Origin: Pseudovibrio ascidiaceicola
GTDB lineage: Bacteria > Pseudomonadota > Alphaproteobacteria > Rhizobiales > Stappiaceae
Direction of reading: 5' to 3'
DNA: 64,000 nt
NCBI RefSeq assembly: GCF_900114245.1
Contig: NZ_FOSK01000004.1
Coordinates: forward strand, 186,001 to 250,000
Shown: in pieces, positions 8,249-15,216 of the stretch
Position numbering within the stretch: the stretch's first letter is position 1
Layout of the letters: every line of letters starts with the position of its first letter
Notes under the pieces: generated by a model
Told to the model about the DNA's origin: nothing
What the model saw: only the letters and a program-made list of their open reading frames with translations
The model's database searches: none
Position numbers and translations under genes: made by a program

Positions 8249-9829
8249 ATGTCTAACACTGGGAAAAGATTAGACACCTTACTGCTTTCAATAAGTCTAG
8301 GGTTTGTCATCGCCATTGTTGCTGGCCTGACAATCTTCCCTGAAAAGGGCAACGAGATAGCCAACTACCTGTTCGCTTCATTCAATGCGATCTTCGGCAC
8401 GCCTGTGCTGCTGCTTGTGTTTGGGTCAGTTATCTTTCTGGCTGCGCTTGGTATCAGTAAATACGGTAATATCCGTCTGGGAGAAGGTAGCCCTGAGTAC
8501 AGCACGTTCGCATGGGTTTCCATGATGATCTGTGCAGGTCTGGGTTCTGCAACAGTATACTGGGCCTTTACTGAGTGGGCATACTACTTCAACGCCCCTC
8601 CTTTGGGAGTTCAGACTGGTACGACTGCTGCTTATGAGCTTGGCACTGCTTACAACCTGTTCCACTGGGGCTTCAGCGCCTGGGCAGCTTACTGCATTGT
8701 CTCTCTGCCAGTTGCTTACCACTTCCACGTTCGTAAGAACCCTGGTCTTAGCCTTTCAGCTGTGTGTACTGCTATCCGTGGTGACAAGCCAGTCACTCCG
8801 CTTTGGCGCTTGATCAGCCGTGTGATTGACGTGATCTTCATCTTCACCATCTTCGGTGCACTTTCCATCACACTTGGTGTGTCTGTGCCGATGGTTTCTG
8901 AGATCTTGTCTTCTCTGATCGGTATTGAGCCTACCTTCAATGTGAATCTGGTTCTGATCCTGATTATCTCCGCATTCTTCTCTCTGAGTTCATATGTGGG
9001 CATTCAGAAGGGTATGGCACGTATCAGCTCCATGAACACATATCTGGCAATCGGCTTCTGTATTGCTGTGTTCCTGGTTGGCCCAACAATGTTCATTGCG
9101 AAATCTACGGTGAATGGTCTTGGCATCATGATCCAGGATTTCATCCGCATGAGCCTTTACACTGATCCGGTCGAAAATGGTGGCTTCCCAGAAGGTTGGA
9201 CAATCTTCTATTGGCTCTACTGGATCACCTACACTCCATTCGTATCCATCTTCGTGACCAAAATCTCCAAGGGTCGTAGTATCCGCGGCGTTATCACGAA
9301 CATGCTGCTGAGCGGTAGTGCAGGTTGCTTCTTCTTCTTCGGTATCCTTGGTGGTCTGTCTCAGTCAGCAAACGTAACCGGTCTTGTTGATGTGGCTGGT
9401 CTTGTAGCTTCCGGCGAAGGAAATCAGGCGATTGTTCAGGTCATGAACACCCTGCCACTCAGCGCGATCTTTATCGTTCTGTTTGCGCTGGTCTCCGTTC
9501 TCTTCCTGGCAACCACTCTGGACTCTGCAGCCTTCACCATGGCAGCGGCTTCTACAAAGGGTATGAAAGAGAACGAAGAGCCATCTCCAATGCTGCGCCT
9601 GTTCTGGTGTGTAATGCTGGCTGCAGTTCCACTTGCGATGATGTTCATTGACGCCCCACTGAACACCATCAAAACATGTGCCATCGTAACCTCTATCCCA
9701 CTGATGTTTATCATCAGCTACATGGTTTACGGATTCATCAAGTGGATGCGTGAGGACTTCGCTTTAACAAGTGGCGAAGATATTCTCCGGCAGTCCCGCG
9801 AAGCAGCTGGTGCTGTTCCTGCGGAATAA
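8249..9829 (+). CDS. BCCT-family transporter, CaiT-like
   Basis: A 526-residue membrane protein with 12 predicted helices; its ATG follows GGAGGAAAAA. It matches the betaine/carnitine/choline transporter family and from memory aligns best with E. coli CaiT (TPPFG-like NAPPLG, FHWG, YTDP..GGFP, GWT..YW). The cation-binding aromatics appear kept: Y112, W140, W145, Y148 and W325. CaiT W323 is Tyr here (Y324), and CaiT Arg262, which replaces sodium in the antiporter, is Asn263. It therefore probably takes up a quaternary-ammonium or similar zwitterion, perhaps with sodium. It is the last gene of the cluster before a terminator. Confidence 0.88.
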   Translation: MSNTGKRLDTLLLSISLGFVIAIVAGLTIFPEKGNEIANYLFASFNAIFGTPVLLLVFGSVIFLAALGISKYGNIRLGEGSPEYSTFAWVSMMICAGLGSATVYWAFTEWAYYFNAPPLGVQTGTTAAYELGTAYNLFHWGFSAWAAYCIVSLPVAYHFHVRKNPGLSLSAVCTAIRGDKPVTPLWRLISRVIDVIFIFTIFGALSITLGVSVPMVSEILSSLIGIEPTFNVNLVLILIISAFFSLSSYVGIQKGMARISSMNTYLAIGFCIAVFLVGPTMFIAKSTVNGLGIMIQDFIRMSLYTDPVENGGFPEGWTIFYWLYWITYTPFVSIFVTKISKGRSIRGVITNMLLSGSAGCFFFFGILGGLSQSANVTGLVDVAGLVASGEGNQAIVQVMNTLPLSAIFIVLFALVSVLFLATTLDSAAFTMAAASTKGMKENEEPSPMLRLFWCVMLAAVPLAMMFIDAPLNTIKTCAIVTSIPLMFIISYMVYGFIKWMREDFALTSGEDILRQSREAAGAVPAE

Positions 9830-9849
9830 GCTTCCTCCTCAGGCAAAGC

Positions 9850-9880
9850 AAAAGGGCGACCTTCGGGCCGCCCTTTTTTA
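9850..9880 (+). terminator. intrinsic terminator, convergent BCCT/gntR
   Basis: The stem AAAGGGCGACC/GGCCGCCCTTT carries a TTCG tetraloop, one mismatch and a T6 tail. It lies between the rightward transporter gene and the leftward gntR gene. Confidence 0.88.
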
Positions 9881-9906
9881 TGACTATCTCAAATCTTCAC
9901 GCACTG

Positions 9907-10581
9907 TCAGTCATCAGTCGCCAGTTTGACATGTTCATGTTTCAGCTTATGGCCCATTTCAGTGAAGGTACTGATATTCTCAATAGCGAGTTTGCGGGCT
10001 TTTTCCGCCTCACCAGAACAAATCGCTTCGACTAAACCAACATGGGTGTTCGCACTGTCTTCAATATCAAAGTCAAAGTGCGTGATACGAATATAGATTG
10101 AAAGCTGGTTGATCACACTCTTGTACATGTGTGCCAAGCGCGCGCTCTCACTCAATTCAATGATCAGTTTGTGAAGCTCAAAGTCATAGAACGTGACTTC
10201 TGTAAGGGATACACCGTCTTGCTGACAGATCTCCTTGAAGACTTCAAGTTCCTTGCGCAGCCGAACGGCCTTTTCCGGCGTGATGGTTTCAGCTGCCATT
10301 TGAGCAGCCTGACTCTCCAACGCAACACGGAGATGGTAGATTTCCCAGATATCATGGTCCGTCAGTGTCGTCACACTCCAACCCGCGTAAGGCTTCTGTG
10401 AAACAAGACCTTCGCTCGAGAGTGTGTTCAACGCCATGCGCACAGTTGTGCGTGAAAGCTCCAGACCTTTCGCGAGCGTACTTTCCGTAAGCTTGTCACC
10501 TGAGACATAATGACCCGCCAAAATCTGCTGCCTCAGAAAATCTGCGGCCTGCTCCTCAAGGCTTTGTTTTGAAATCTTCAT
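9907..10581 (-). CDS. GntR-family regulator with FCD effector domain
   Basis: A 224-residue protein. The N-terminal winged helix includes GDKLTESTLAKGLELSRTTV (about 28-47) and SEGLVSQKPYAGWSV. The C-terminal FCD helical bundle carries conserved Asp/His residues (FYDFELHKLI, NTHVGLVEAI) that bind a metal and carboxylate ligand. FCD-GntR proteins typically repress sugar-acid or organic-acid catabolism. It is convergent with the BCCT gene. Palindromes ATTGT-N3-ACAAT upstream of the lyase genes, and a degenerate copy upstream of this gene, suggest that it controls the whole cluster and possibly itself. Confidence 0.9.
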   Translation of the reverse strand: MKISKQSLEEQAADFLRQQILAGHYVSGDKLTESTLAKGLELSRTTVRMALNTLSSEGLVSQKPYAGWSVTTLTDHDIWEIYHLRVALESQAAQMAAETITPEKAVRLRKELEVFKEICQQDGVSLTEVTFYDFELHKLIIELSESARLAHMYKSVINQLSIYIRITHFDFDIEDSANTHVGLVEAICSGEAEKARKLAIENISTFTEMGHKLKHEHVKLATDD

Positions 10582-10688
10582 TGGAACTCAATTGCGTCCG
10601 TCGTGTTCACTCTCTTAGTTGAGCTGTATCACCATTAGCTTGCTGAATAAATGACGAGTTTCTTGCGCCAGATATTTGCGCTGTGATT

Positions 10689-10701
10689 ATTGTAGGATCA
10701 G
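10689..10701. promoter_or_regulatory. degenerate GntR operator upstream of gntR
   Basis: ATTGTAGGATCAG matches 10 of 13 bases of operator 2 (ATTGTAGGACAAT), including the whole left half and spacer. It lies about 108 bp upstream of the gntR start and may mark autoregulation. The weaker right half makes it uncertain. Confidence 0.35.
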
Positions 10702-10867
10702 TTGGATTTAGATATATTTTGCGCGTGCACTGGCAAAAGGACGGTGTCGGGTTTGTTTTCAGCACCGGCAAAGTTTTTAATGACTCTAAACTAGGAATGG
10801 TTTATTGTTGAGTTAGAGATGCATATTTTTATTGACGACAGACACCGGAAGACGCATAGCTAATATT

Positions 10868-11338
10868 ATGAGACTCACTCAACAAACCAACTATGCTGTA
10901 CGTGCCCTGATGTATTGTGCGGCAAATCCTGGCAAGCCAAGCAAAGTTGCTGAGATCGCGGCTTCGTTTTCCATGTCGGAAACTCACCTTTTCAAAATCA
11001 TGAAGGTGCTCGTTGACGCTGATCTGATGAAAACCATCCGAGGGCGTAACGGTGGTATCGTGTTGCCGCGTCCAGCTGAGCAAATCAGCGTAGGTCAGGT
11101 AGTACGTGCGACTGAAGAGTCATTCCTTCTTGCAGAGTGCTTTGACAGTGGCCGTCAGGACTGCCCACTCGTCAACCATTGCGGTTTCAACTCTGTTCTA
11201 CATGAAGCGCTGGAAGCATTCCTCGGTGTGCTCGACAAGTGCACGATTGCGGATCTTGCTGACAACCGTGCGAGCATTCGCCACCTGTTGCAGATTGAAG
11301 ACCCACTCCTGCCAAAGAATATGGCTGCTGCTGAGTAA
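10868..11338 (+). CDS. rirA: RirA-type Rrf2-family iron-responsive regulator
   Basis: A 156-residue protein from the ATG at 10868; a TTG 36 bp upstream is less likely. The N-terminal winged helix begins MRLTQQTNYAVRALMYCAAN, nearly the form known in rhizobial RirA. The recognition region is MSETHLFKIMKVLVDADLMK and the wing is RGRNGG. Three cysteines in the Rrf2 Fe-S pattern are present (C91, C99, C105: AECFDSG..DCPLVNHC). RirA represses iron-uptake genes when its Fe-S cluster is loaded. It is convergent with a TonB/ExbBD operon and lies 3.6 kb from hemP, which fits that role. NsrR and IscR are less likely because the closest remembered match is RirA. Confidence 0.88.
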   Translation: MRLTQQTNYAVRALMYCAANPGKPSKVAEIAASFSMSETHLFKIMKVLVDADLMKTIRGRNGGIVLPRPAEQISVGQVVRATEESFLLAECFDSGRQDCPLVNHCGFNSVLHEALEAFLGVLDKCTIADLADNRASIRHLLQIEDPLLPKNMAAAE

Positions 11339-11364
11339 GCGCGCCATCAGCGACGAGATAATCA

Positions 11365-11391
11365 GGCAGCGAACATTCGCTGCCTTTTTTG
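11365..11391 (+). terminator. intrinsic terminator between rirA and tonB
   Basis: The stem AGGCAGCGAA/TTCGCTGCCT has a 3-nt loop and a T6 tail. It ends one base before the tonB stop codon on the other strand. Confidence 0.88.
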
Positions 11392-12669
11392 TTATCGTGC
11401 TTTAAAGACTATCGGCGCTGTTCTACTGATCGTATTGTTCCTCATCGAAGTCGGAAATGCTGGGAATGGTGCAGCGGCCTTTAGGGCTTTCAACGCGGCC
11501 TGATCAAATCGCTTATTCCCACTCGATCGAGATAGCTTAATTCCCGTTACAGCCCCATCTCTGTGTACGACAAAACTCACACGGACGATGCCTGACTTCT
11601 TCCGGTTCTTCTCTCGTCTCGGGTACCGTCTATCCGCAGCACGCTGGATCTTCTTTTGCACCTTGCCCCAGTAATTGCTTGTCGCAGCATTGCCAGCGCT
11701 GTCACCGGAGCCCGCAATGTTATTGCCATTCTTCGAGGTATTGGAGCCTTTTCGTGCGACCTTGGAGCCTCGAGCAGAATTGACATCCGAGTTACCTGCT
11801 TTCTTGGCAGGCTCTTTTTTGGCTTTTGCAGGAGCCTTCTTTGCGGTTTTCTTAGGCTTGGTTTTCTGCGGCTGCTTTGGACGTGGCGGCGCTGCTCGCG
11901 GGACTGGAACAGTTACTGCAGCAACTTCAGTCTCAACGGGCTTTGCCTCAAGCTCTTTCTTTTCATCAACGGGTTCAGCAGACTTCTTTTCTACCGGCTT
12001 CAGTTCTTCCGGCGTTTCCTGCTCCACCACTTCCAGTTTTTCTGGTTGAGATGGTTTGGCTTCCTCCGGTTTGATTGGGTCTTGTTGCTCTTTCAGCTTT
12101 ACAGGATCAACGTCCTTGGTTGGCTCTAATGGTTCTTTCTGCTCAACAGGAAGAACTTTTGCAACTTCGACAGGCTTAACCTCCTGCACTTCCGCAGGTT
12201 TGATTTGTTCAGGCTGAAGCTGAAGTTTAAGCGGTTCAATCTCTTCCTTTGGCTTGATTGGCTCAATCTCAGCCTTAATAGTAACACCTTCAGCAACAGG
12301 TACTGGCAGCGGCTTCACAGCCTGCGTTACGATCGGTTCGATTGGTGTAATCTCTGCTTTTGCCAACTCAATTGGCTCAACAGCCTCAATCTCTTTGACT
12401 TGCTCAACCGGCTTTTCAGCTTCTATCTCACGAGGCTCGATTTCATCTGATTGTTCAAGCTCAATCGGTTCGACAACTTCCTTGGAACCTGCAATGAGAT
12501 CCTCAATTGATCCAACGACAGAAAGTGACGTTGACCGGGTTGAGGCAACTTGGACTTCAGGAGCTCTTGTATAGAACCAAGCAAATCCACCTGCGTGAAC
12601 ACTGACTGACACGAGTAAGGCGGTCGTGAGGGCTGAGCCACCGATTTTCCTACGAATTCCCTTCTTCAT
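11392..12669 (-). CDS. tonB: TonB-like energy transducer with very long Pro/Glu/Lys linker
   Basis: A 425-residue protein. A short cytoplasmic N-terminus (MKKGIRRK) and one transmembrane helix (about 12-32, ALTTALLVSVSVHAGGFAWF) carry the Ser-x3-His motif usual in TonB (SVSVH). A periplasmic linker of about 300 residues follows: first Pro/Glu-rich with many EPIE/KPVE units, then Lys/Pro/Ala-rich, then Gly/Ser/Asn-rich. The C-terminal TonB domain (about 335-425) has YPRREKNRKKSGIVRVSFVV and the SSGNKRFDQAALKALKAAAPFP signature. It transmits proton-motive force from ExbB/ExbD to outer-membrane receptors. Its start overlaps exbD by 4 bp. The iron role is inferred from rirA and hemP nearby. Confidence 0.9.
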   Translation of the reverse strand: MKKGIRRKIGGSALTTALLVSVSVHAGGFAWFYTRAPEVQVASTRSTSLSVVGSIEDLIAGSKEVVEPIELEQSDEIEPREIEAEKPVEQVKEIEAVEPIELAKAEITPIEPIVTQAVKPLPVPVAEGVTIKAEIEPIKPKEEIEPLKLQLQPEQIKPAEVQEVKPVEVAKVLPVEQKEPLEPTKDVDPVKLKEQQDPIKPEEAKPSQPEKLEVVEQETPEELKPVEKKSAEPVDEKKELEAKPVETEVAAVTVPVPRAAPPRPKQPQKTKPKKTAKKAPAKAKKEPAKKAGNSDVNSARGSKVARKGSNTSKNGNNIAGSGDSAGNAATSNYWGKVQKKIQRAADRRYPRREKNRKKSGIVRVSFVVHRDGAVTGIKLSRSSGNKRFDQAALKALKAAAPFPAFPTSMRNNTISRTAPIVFKAR

Positions 12670-13052
12670 TGAGCAGCCCTTACGGTGACCAATGTGATAT
12701 CGGAGAATCCTTGCTTTTTCAGCCCCGCAAGGGTTCTAGCAAGTGTCTGACCAGAAAGTGCCTTGTCAGCAACAACCATCAAAGGATCTTTGTTGCCCTC
12801 CAGCGGCATCAGGTCCTCGACAAGAACTGGCTTTTCATTTTGGGTTATCGTTCCATCAGGCGCGATGATCAGCGCTCCGGCAATAAGCTCACGACTAGAT
12901 TGCTCCTGCGTTTCTGCAGGGCTCACGTTTTTTGCATCGTCTCTATCAATTGAACCTGCAAAGAGGAAGAAGATGAGCATCAGAAACACGATATTGATCA
13001 ATGGGATCGTGTTCTCAAATGTCCTCTTTTGTGGTTTTGTCTTCAGACGCAT
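12666..13052 (-). CDS. exbD: ExbD/TolR-family protein (second copy)
   Basis: A 128-residue protein with one N-terminal transmembrane helix (TIPLINIVFLMLIFFLFAGS, about 16-35) and a periplasmic ExbD/TolR domain. The ExbD proton-relay Asp in the helix is replaced by Asn in the corresponding LINIVF motif; the first copy has LIDVIF. It sits between the first exbD and tonB and overlaps tonB by 4 bp. It would form the proton-driven motor with ExbB, probably as a heteromer with the other ExbD, since it lacks the usual Asp. Confidence 0.88.
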   Translation of the reverse strand: MRLKTKPQKRTFENTIPLINIVFLMLIFFLFAGSIDRDDAKNVSPAETQEQSSRELIAGALIIAPDGTITQNEKPVLVEDLMPLEGNKDPLMVVADKALSGQTLARTLAGLKKQGFSDITLVTVRAAQ

Positions 13053-13085
13053 TCTTTAAACTTCTTATTTCGCAATATTCTGAAT

Positions 13086-13469
13086 TCAATTGCCAACGAT
13101 CGTCGCTGACCAGCCTGCTGTTTTAAGCATCTCAAGCGCACTCACGACATCTTGCACCGTGGAATCCTTGGCAGGAATGATCGCCACAGGTCGTATTTTT
13201 TCGATGCCTGCGTCGCTGAGCGTCGCGATCAAAGCCTCAACCTTTACCCGATCACCATTCACCGACAGCTGTCCTTCTCCGAAAACTTGCAGAAGGATTG
13301 GGGACTGCTCCATTTGTCCTGCGCCTTCTGCTCCCGATGTCACATCTAACTTTTGATAGATCGAGAACGTTGAGGCGAGCATGAAGAACATCAGCAAAAG
13401 GAAGATCACATCAATCAGAGATGTGAGGCCAGGTGCACGGCTTCGTTTTGGAGCCTCACTAAGGCGCAT
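13086..13469 (-). CDS. exbD: ExbD/TolR-family protein (first copy)
   Basis: A 127-residue protein with an N-terminal cytoplasmic stretch (MRLSEAPKRSRAPG) and a transmembrane helix with the canonical LIDVIFLLLMFFMLAST motif containing the proton-relay Asp. The rest is a periplasmic domain ending in a VVSALEMLKTAGW-type segment. It overlaps the exbB end by 11 bp, so translation is coupled. The downstream second copy lacks the Asp, so this copy is likely the proton-conducting one. Confidence 0.9.
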   Translation of the reverse strand: MRLSEAPKRSRAPGLTSLIDVIFLLLMFFMLASTFSIYQKLDVTSGAEGAGQMEQSPILLQVFGEGQLSVNGDRVKVEALIATLSDAGIEKIRPVAIIPAKDSTVQDVVSALEMLKTAGWSATIVGN

Positions 13470-14193
13470 CGTGGACTACCTCAAAGCGCGGCTGGGTTCC
13501 AACCTGTTCCGCTTCTTCAGTTTGAGTGGCGATGGACGTGACTGCCCCGGTGAAGAGTTCGGTTACAATCTTTTCCATTGCCCCCTGCTCGCGTTCGATG
13601 CGGCCTTCGAACAATGACAACATCACGGAAGCTGGGATTGCAACGGCCAGACCAACGGCTGTTGTCAGCAGCGCAACCCAGATGCCACCAGCCAGAGTAG
13701 ATGGATCGACCTGCGAACCAGCGTCAGCCATAGCCTGAAACGCCCCGATCATACCAAGCACTGTTCCGAACAGACCGAGTAGAGGAGCAATCTGAGCAAT
13801 CATGTCCAATGCCCGCAGATAACTGCGGAGATCCGCGAGATGCGTGAAGCAAACGCGCTCGACATCTTCCCGGACTCTTTTTTCAGGCACCTGCGGTTTC
13901 ATGAGACCGCGCATCGCATGTGCGAGAACATCGGAGACCGGAGAGCGATCTGTTACCACGATCCTGTAGGCCTGATCACGCTTGCCGACGCGCCAAAAGG
14001 CCACGGCCTGCTCAGCTTTACGATGACGACCAACACCTGCAATCCAGAACTGCCAGAGTTTTGCGATGACAATTGTTAGAGCAAGTACGCTGACAACCAG
14101 CAGCAACCCAACGACCACGCCACCTTTTGCAAGCAGATCCATAACAGGTGTCATTGCTGCGGTCAGGCCCAGGTTTTCAATCATGGCATTCAT
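13459..14193 (-). CDS. exbB: MotA/TolQ/ExbB proton channel family protein
   Basis: A 244-residue protein with three predicted transmembrane helices: about 24-46, then the family-typical pair at about 130-155 (APLLGLFGTVLGMIGAFQAM) and 170-195 (GGIWVALLTTAVGLAVAIPA). The GLFGTVLGM and ALLTTAVGLAVAIP motifs are diagnostic for ExbB/TolQ. It is the first motor gene of the exbB-exbD-exbD-tonB run and would form the pentameric stator that powers TonB. A small exported protein gene lies just upstream on the same strand. Confidence 0.92.
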   Translation of the reverse strand: MNAMIENLGLTAAMTPVMDLLAKGGVVVGLLLVVSVLALTIVIAKLWQFWIAGVGRHRKAEQAVAFWRVGKRDQAYRIVVTDRSPVSDVLAHAMRGLMKPQVPEKRVREDVERVCFTHLADLRSYLRALDMIAQIAPLLGLFGTVLGMIGAFQAMADAGSQVDPSTLAGGIWVALLTTAVGLAVAIPASVMLSLFEGRIEREQGAMEKIVTELFTGAVTSIATQTEEAEQVGTQPRFEVVHDAP

Positions 14194-14235
14194 TCTGGAA
14201 ATCTCGTTGTTTTTCTAATTCGGTTCTGCAGCGGT

Positions 14236-14679
14236 TCAGAGTGTTAGTTCTATCGCAGCGCGAGAGGATACATTCAATGAGTCTAAGCAGCTAGCCGGAG
14301 ATACATTTTCAGCTCCCTCACACTGGCTGACATCATTGATGAGCAATGACGAGATGTCTGCACAACTACTGGATGGGAGGTCATACTGCTGAACTCGCGT
14401 CTTTCCGGAAGGAAGACGACCTGTCTTCATGCTCAGGAAATCAGAGATTCCACCTGTACTATCAAAGACTACCAAGTCCAATGCCAGTTGATTGATCTCA
14501 TCTTTAAGGTGATTGCGAACAAGAAGACTTACACGACACCCGTTCTGAGTGCTCTCAGCTTTGTTCAACTGGAGAGCGATCACTGGTTCTTTTGTCGTGT
14601 TTGCTGCTTCAGCTGCAGTTATTTGCGTTATCCACAAGGCAGCAAGAGCAAGAGAAAACAGCTTAACCAACTTATTCAT
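14236..14679 (-). CDS. small exported protein at the head of the exbB-exbD-tonB operon
   Basis: A 147-residue protein from the ATG at 14679; a TTG at 14694 is a weaker start. A clear signal peptide (MNKLVKLFSLALAALWITQ, cleavage probably near AEA-A) is followed by a domain with four or more Cys (NGCRVSLL, SSSCADISS, SQCEG, ASCLDSL). Strand patterns (LALDLVVFDSTGGI, FLSMKTGRLPSGKTRVQQYD) suggest a small beta fold stabilised by disulfides. No named family recognised. It ends 42 bp before exbB on the same strand, so it is probably co-transcribed and may act in the periplasm with the TonB motor. Confidence 0.7.
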   Translation of the reverse strand: MNKLVKLFSLALAALWITQITAAEAANTTKEPVIALQLNKAESTQNGCRVSLLVRNHLKDEINQLALDLVVFDSTGGISDFLSMKTGRLPSGKTRVQQYDLPSSSCADISSLLINDVSQCEGAENVSPASCLDSLNVSSRAAIELTL

Positions 14680-14878
14680 AGGACCCCAACCCAAAAATTA
14701 AAACTTAGTTGCAAATGCAAATCAGTCGCAGATATCAAGGATATCGTGGGCTGGCTGGCTGTTGAGGGAGAGAGTAACAGCTGGCTTGCGCATCGATACA
14801 AATCCTACTCCAGGACGGTTTGCGGGAGGACGCGATCTCCAGCAATTATTGAGTAGGCATTGCACTTGTAATAAAACA

Positions 14879-14893
14879 TGAATATGAAAGTCA
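14879..14893. promoter_or_regulatory. possible iron-responsive operator (IRO-like) between hemP and the tonB operon
   Basis: TGA-N9-TCA (TGAATATGAAAGTCA) fits the loose IRO consensus reported for RirA. It lies in the divergent region, 87 bp before the hemP start. Only six bases are fixed, so a chance match in this 300-bp gap is possible. The rest of the gap (14680-14979) shows no other clear site. Confidence 0.3.
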
Positions 14894-14979
14894 AGAAATA
14901 AACGCGATAGAGTCCCCCCTAGCTCTTGAGGGTATCGCGACCATCCACGCTAGCCAAAATTGGGGAAAGGCTGAGGCGA

Positions 14980-15147
14980 ATGACTGATATGGAAAAAGCT
15001 CAGGAAAGCTCACAAAGTCAGCCACATGAGCGCACTGTTGATAGCAAGGCACTCTTTGGCGATGAGCGCGAGATCACAATCTCCCATCGCGAGGATAACT
15101 ACCGATTGTCGATCACGAAACTTGGCAAGTTGATTCTTACTAAGTGA
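14980..15147 (+). CDS. hemP: hemin uptake protein HemP
   Basis: A 55-residue protein with the HemP core: SKALFGDEREITISHREDNY, then RLSITKLGKLILTK at the C-terminus. The start is taken at 14980, about 10 bp after a GGGGAAAGG purine run; an ATG 9 bp later is possible. HemP/HmuP proteins accompany haem-uptake genes and in some species act as regulators of the haem receptor. Here no receptor is adjacent, but the divergent tonB operon and nearby rirA place it in an iron/haem module. A terminator follows. Confidence 0.85.
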   Translation: MTDMEKAQESSQSQPHERTVDSKALFGDEREITISHREDNYRLSITKLGKLILTK

Positions 15148-15164
15148 CGAACTTGTCATGAAAA

Positions 15165-15195
15165 AAGCCGGCCTGAGATGAGGCCGGCTCTTTCC
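15165..15195 (+). terminator. bidirectional terminator between hemP and livK
   Basis: The stem AGCCGGCCT/AGGCCGGCT with loop GAGATG is flanked by an A6 run and a CTTTCCTT tail. It lies between convergent genes. Confidence 0.8.
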
Positions 15196-15216
15196 TTATT
15201 TTGACTGTTCTGAACC

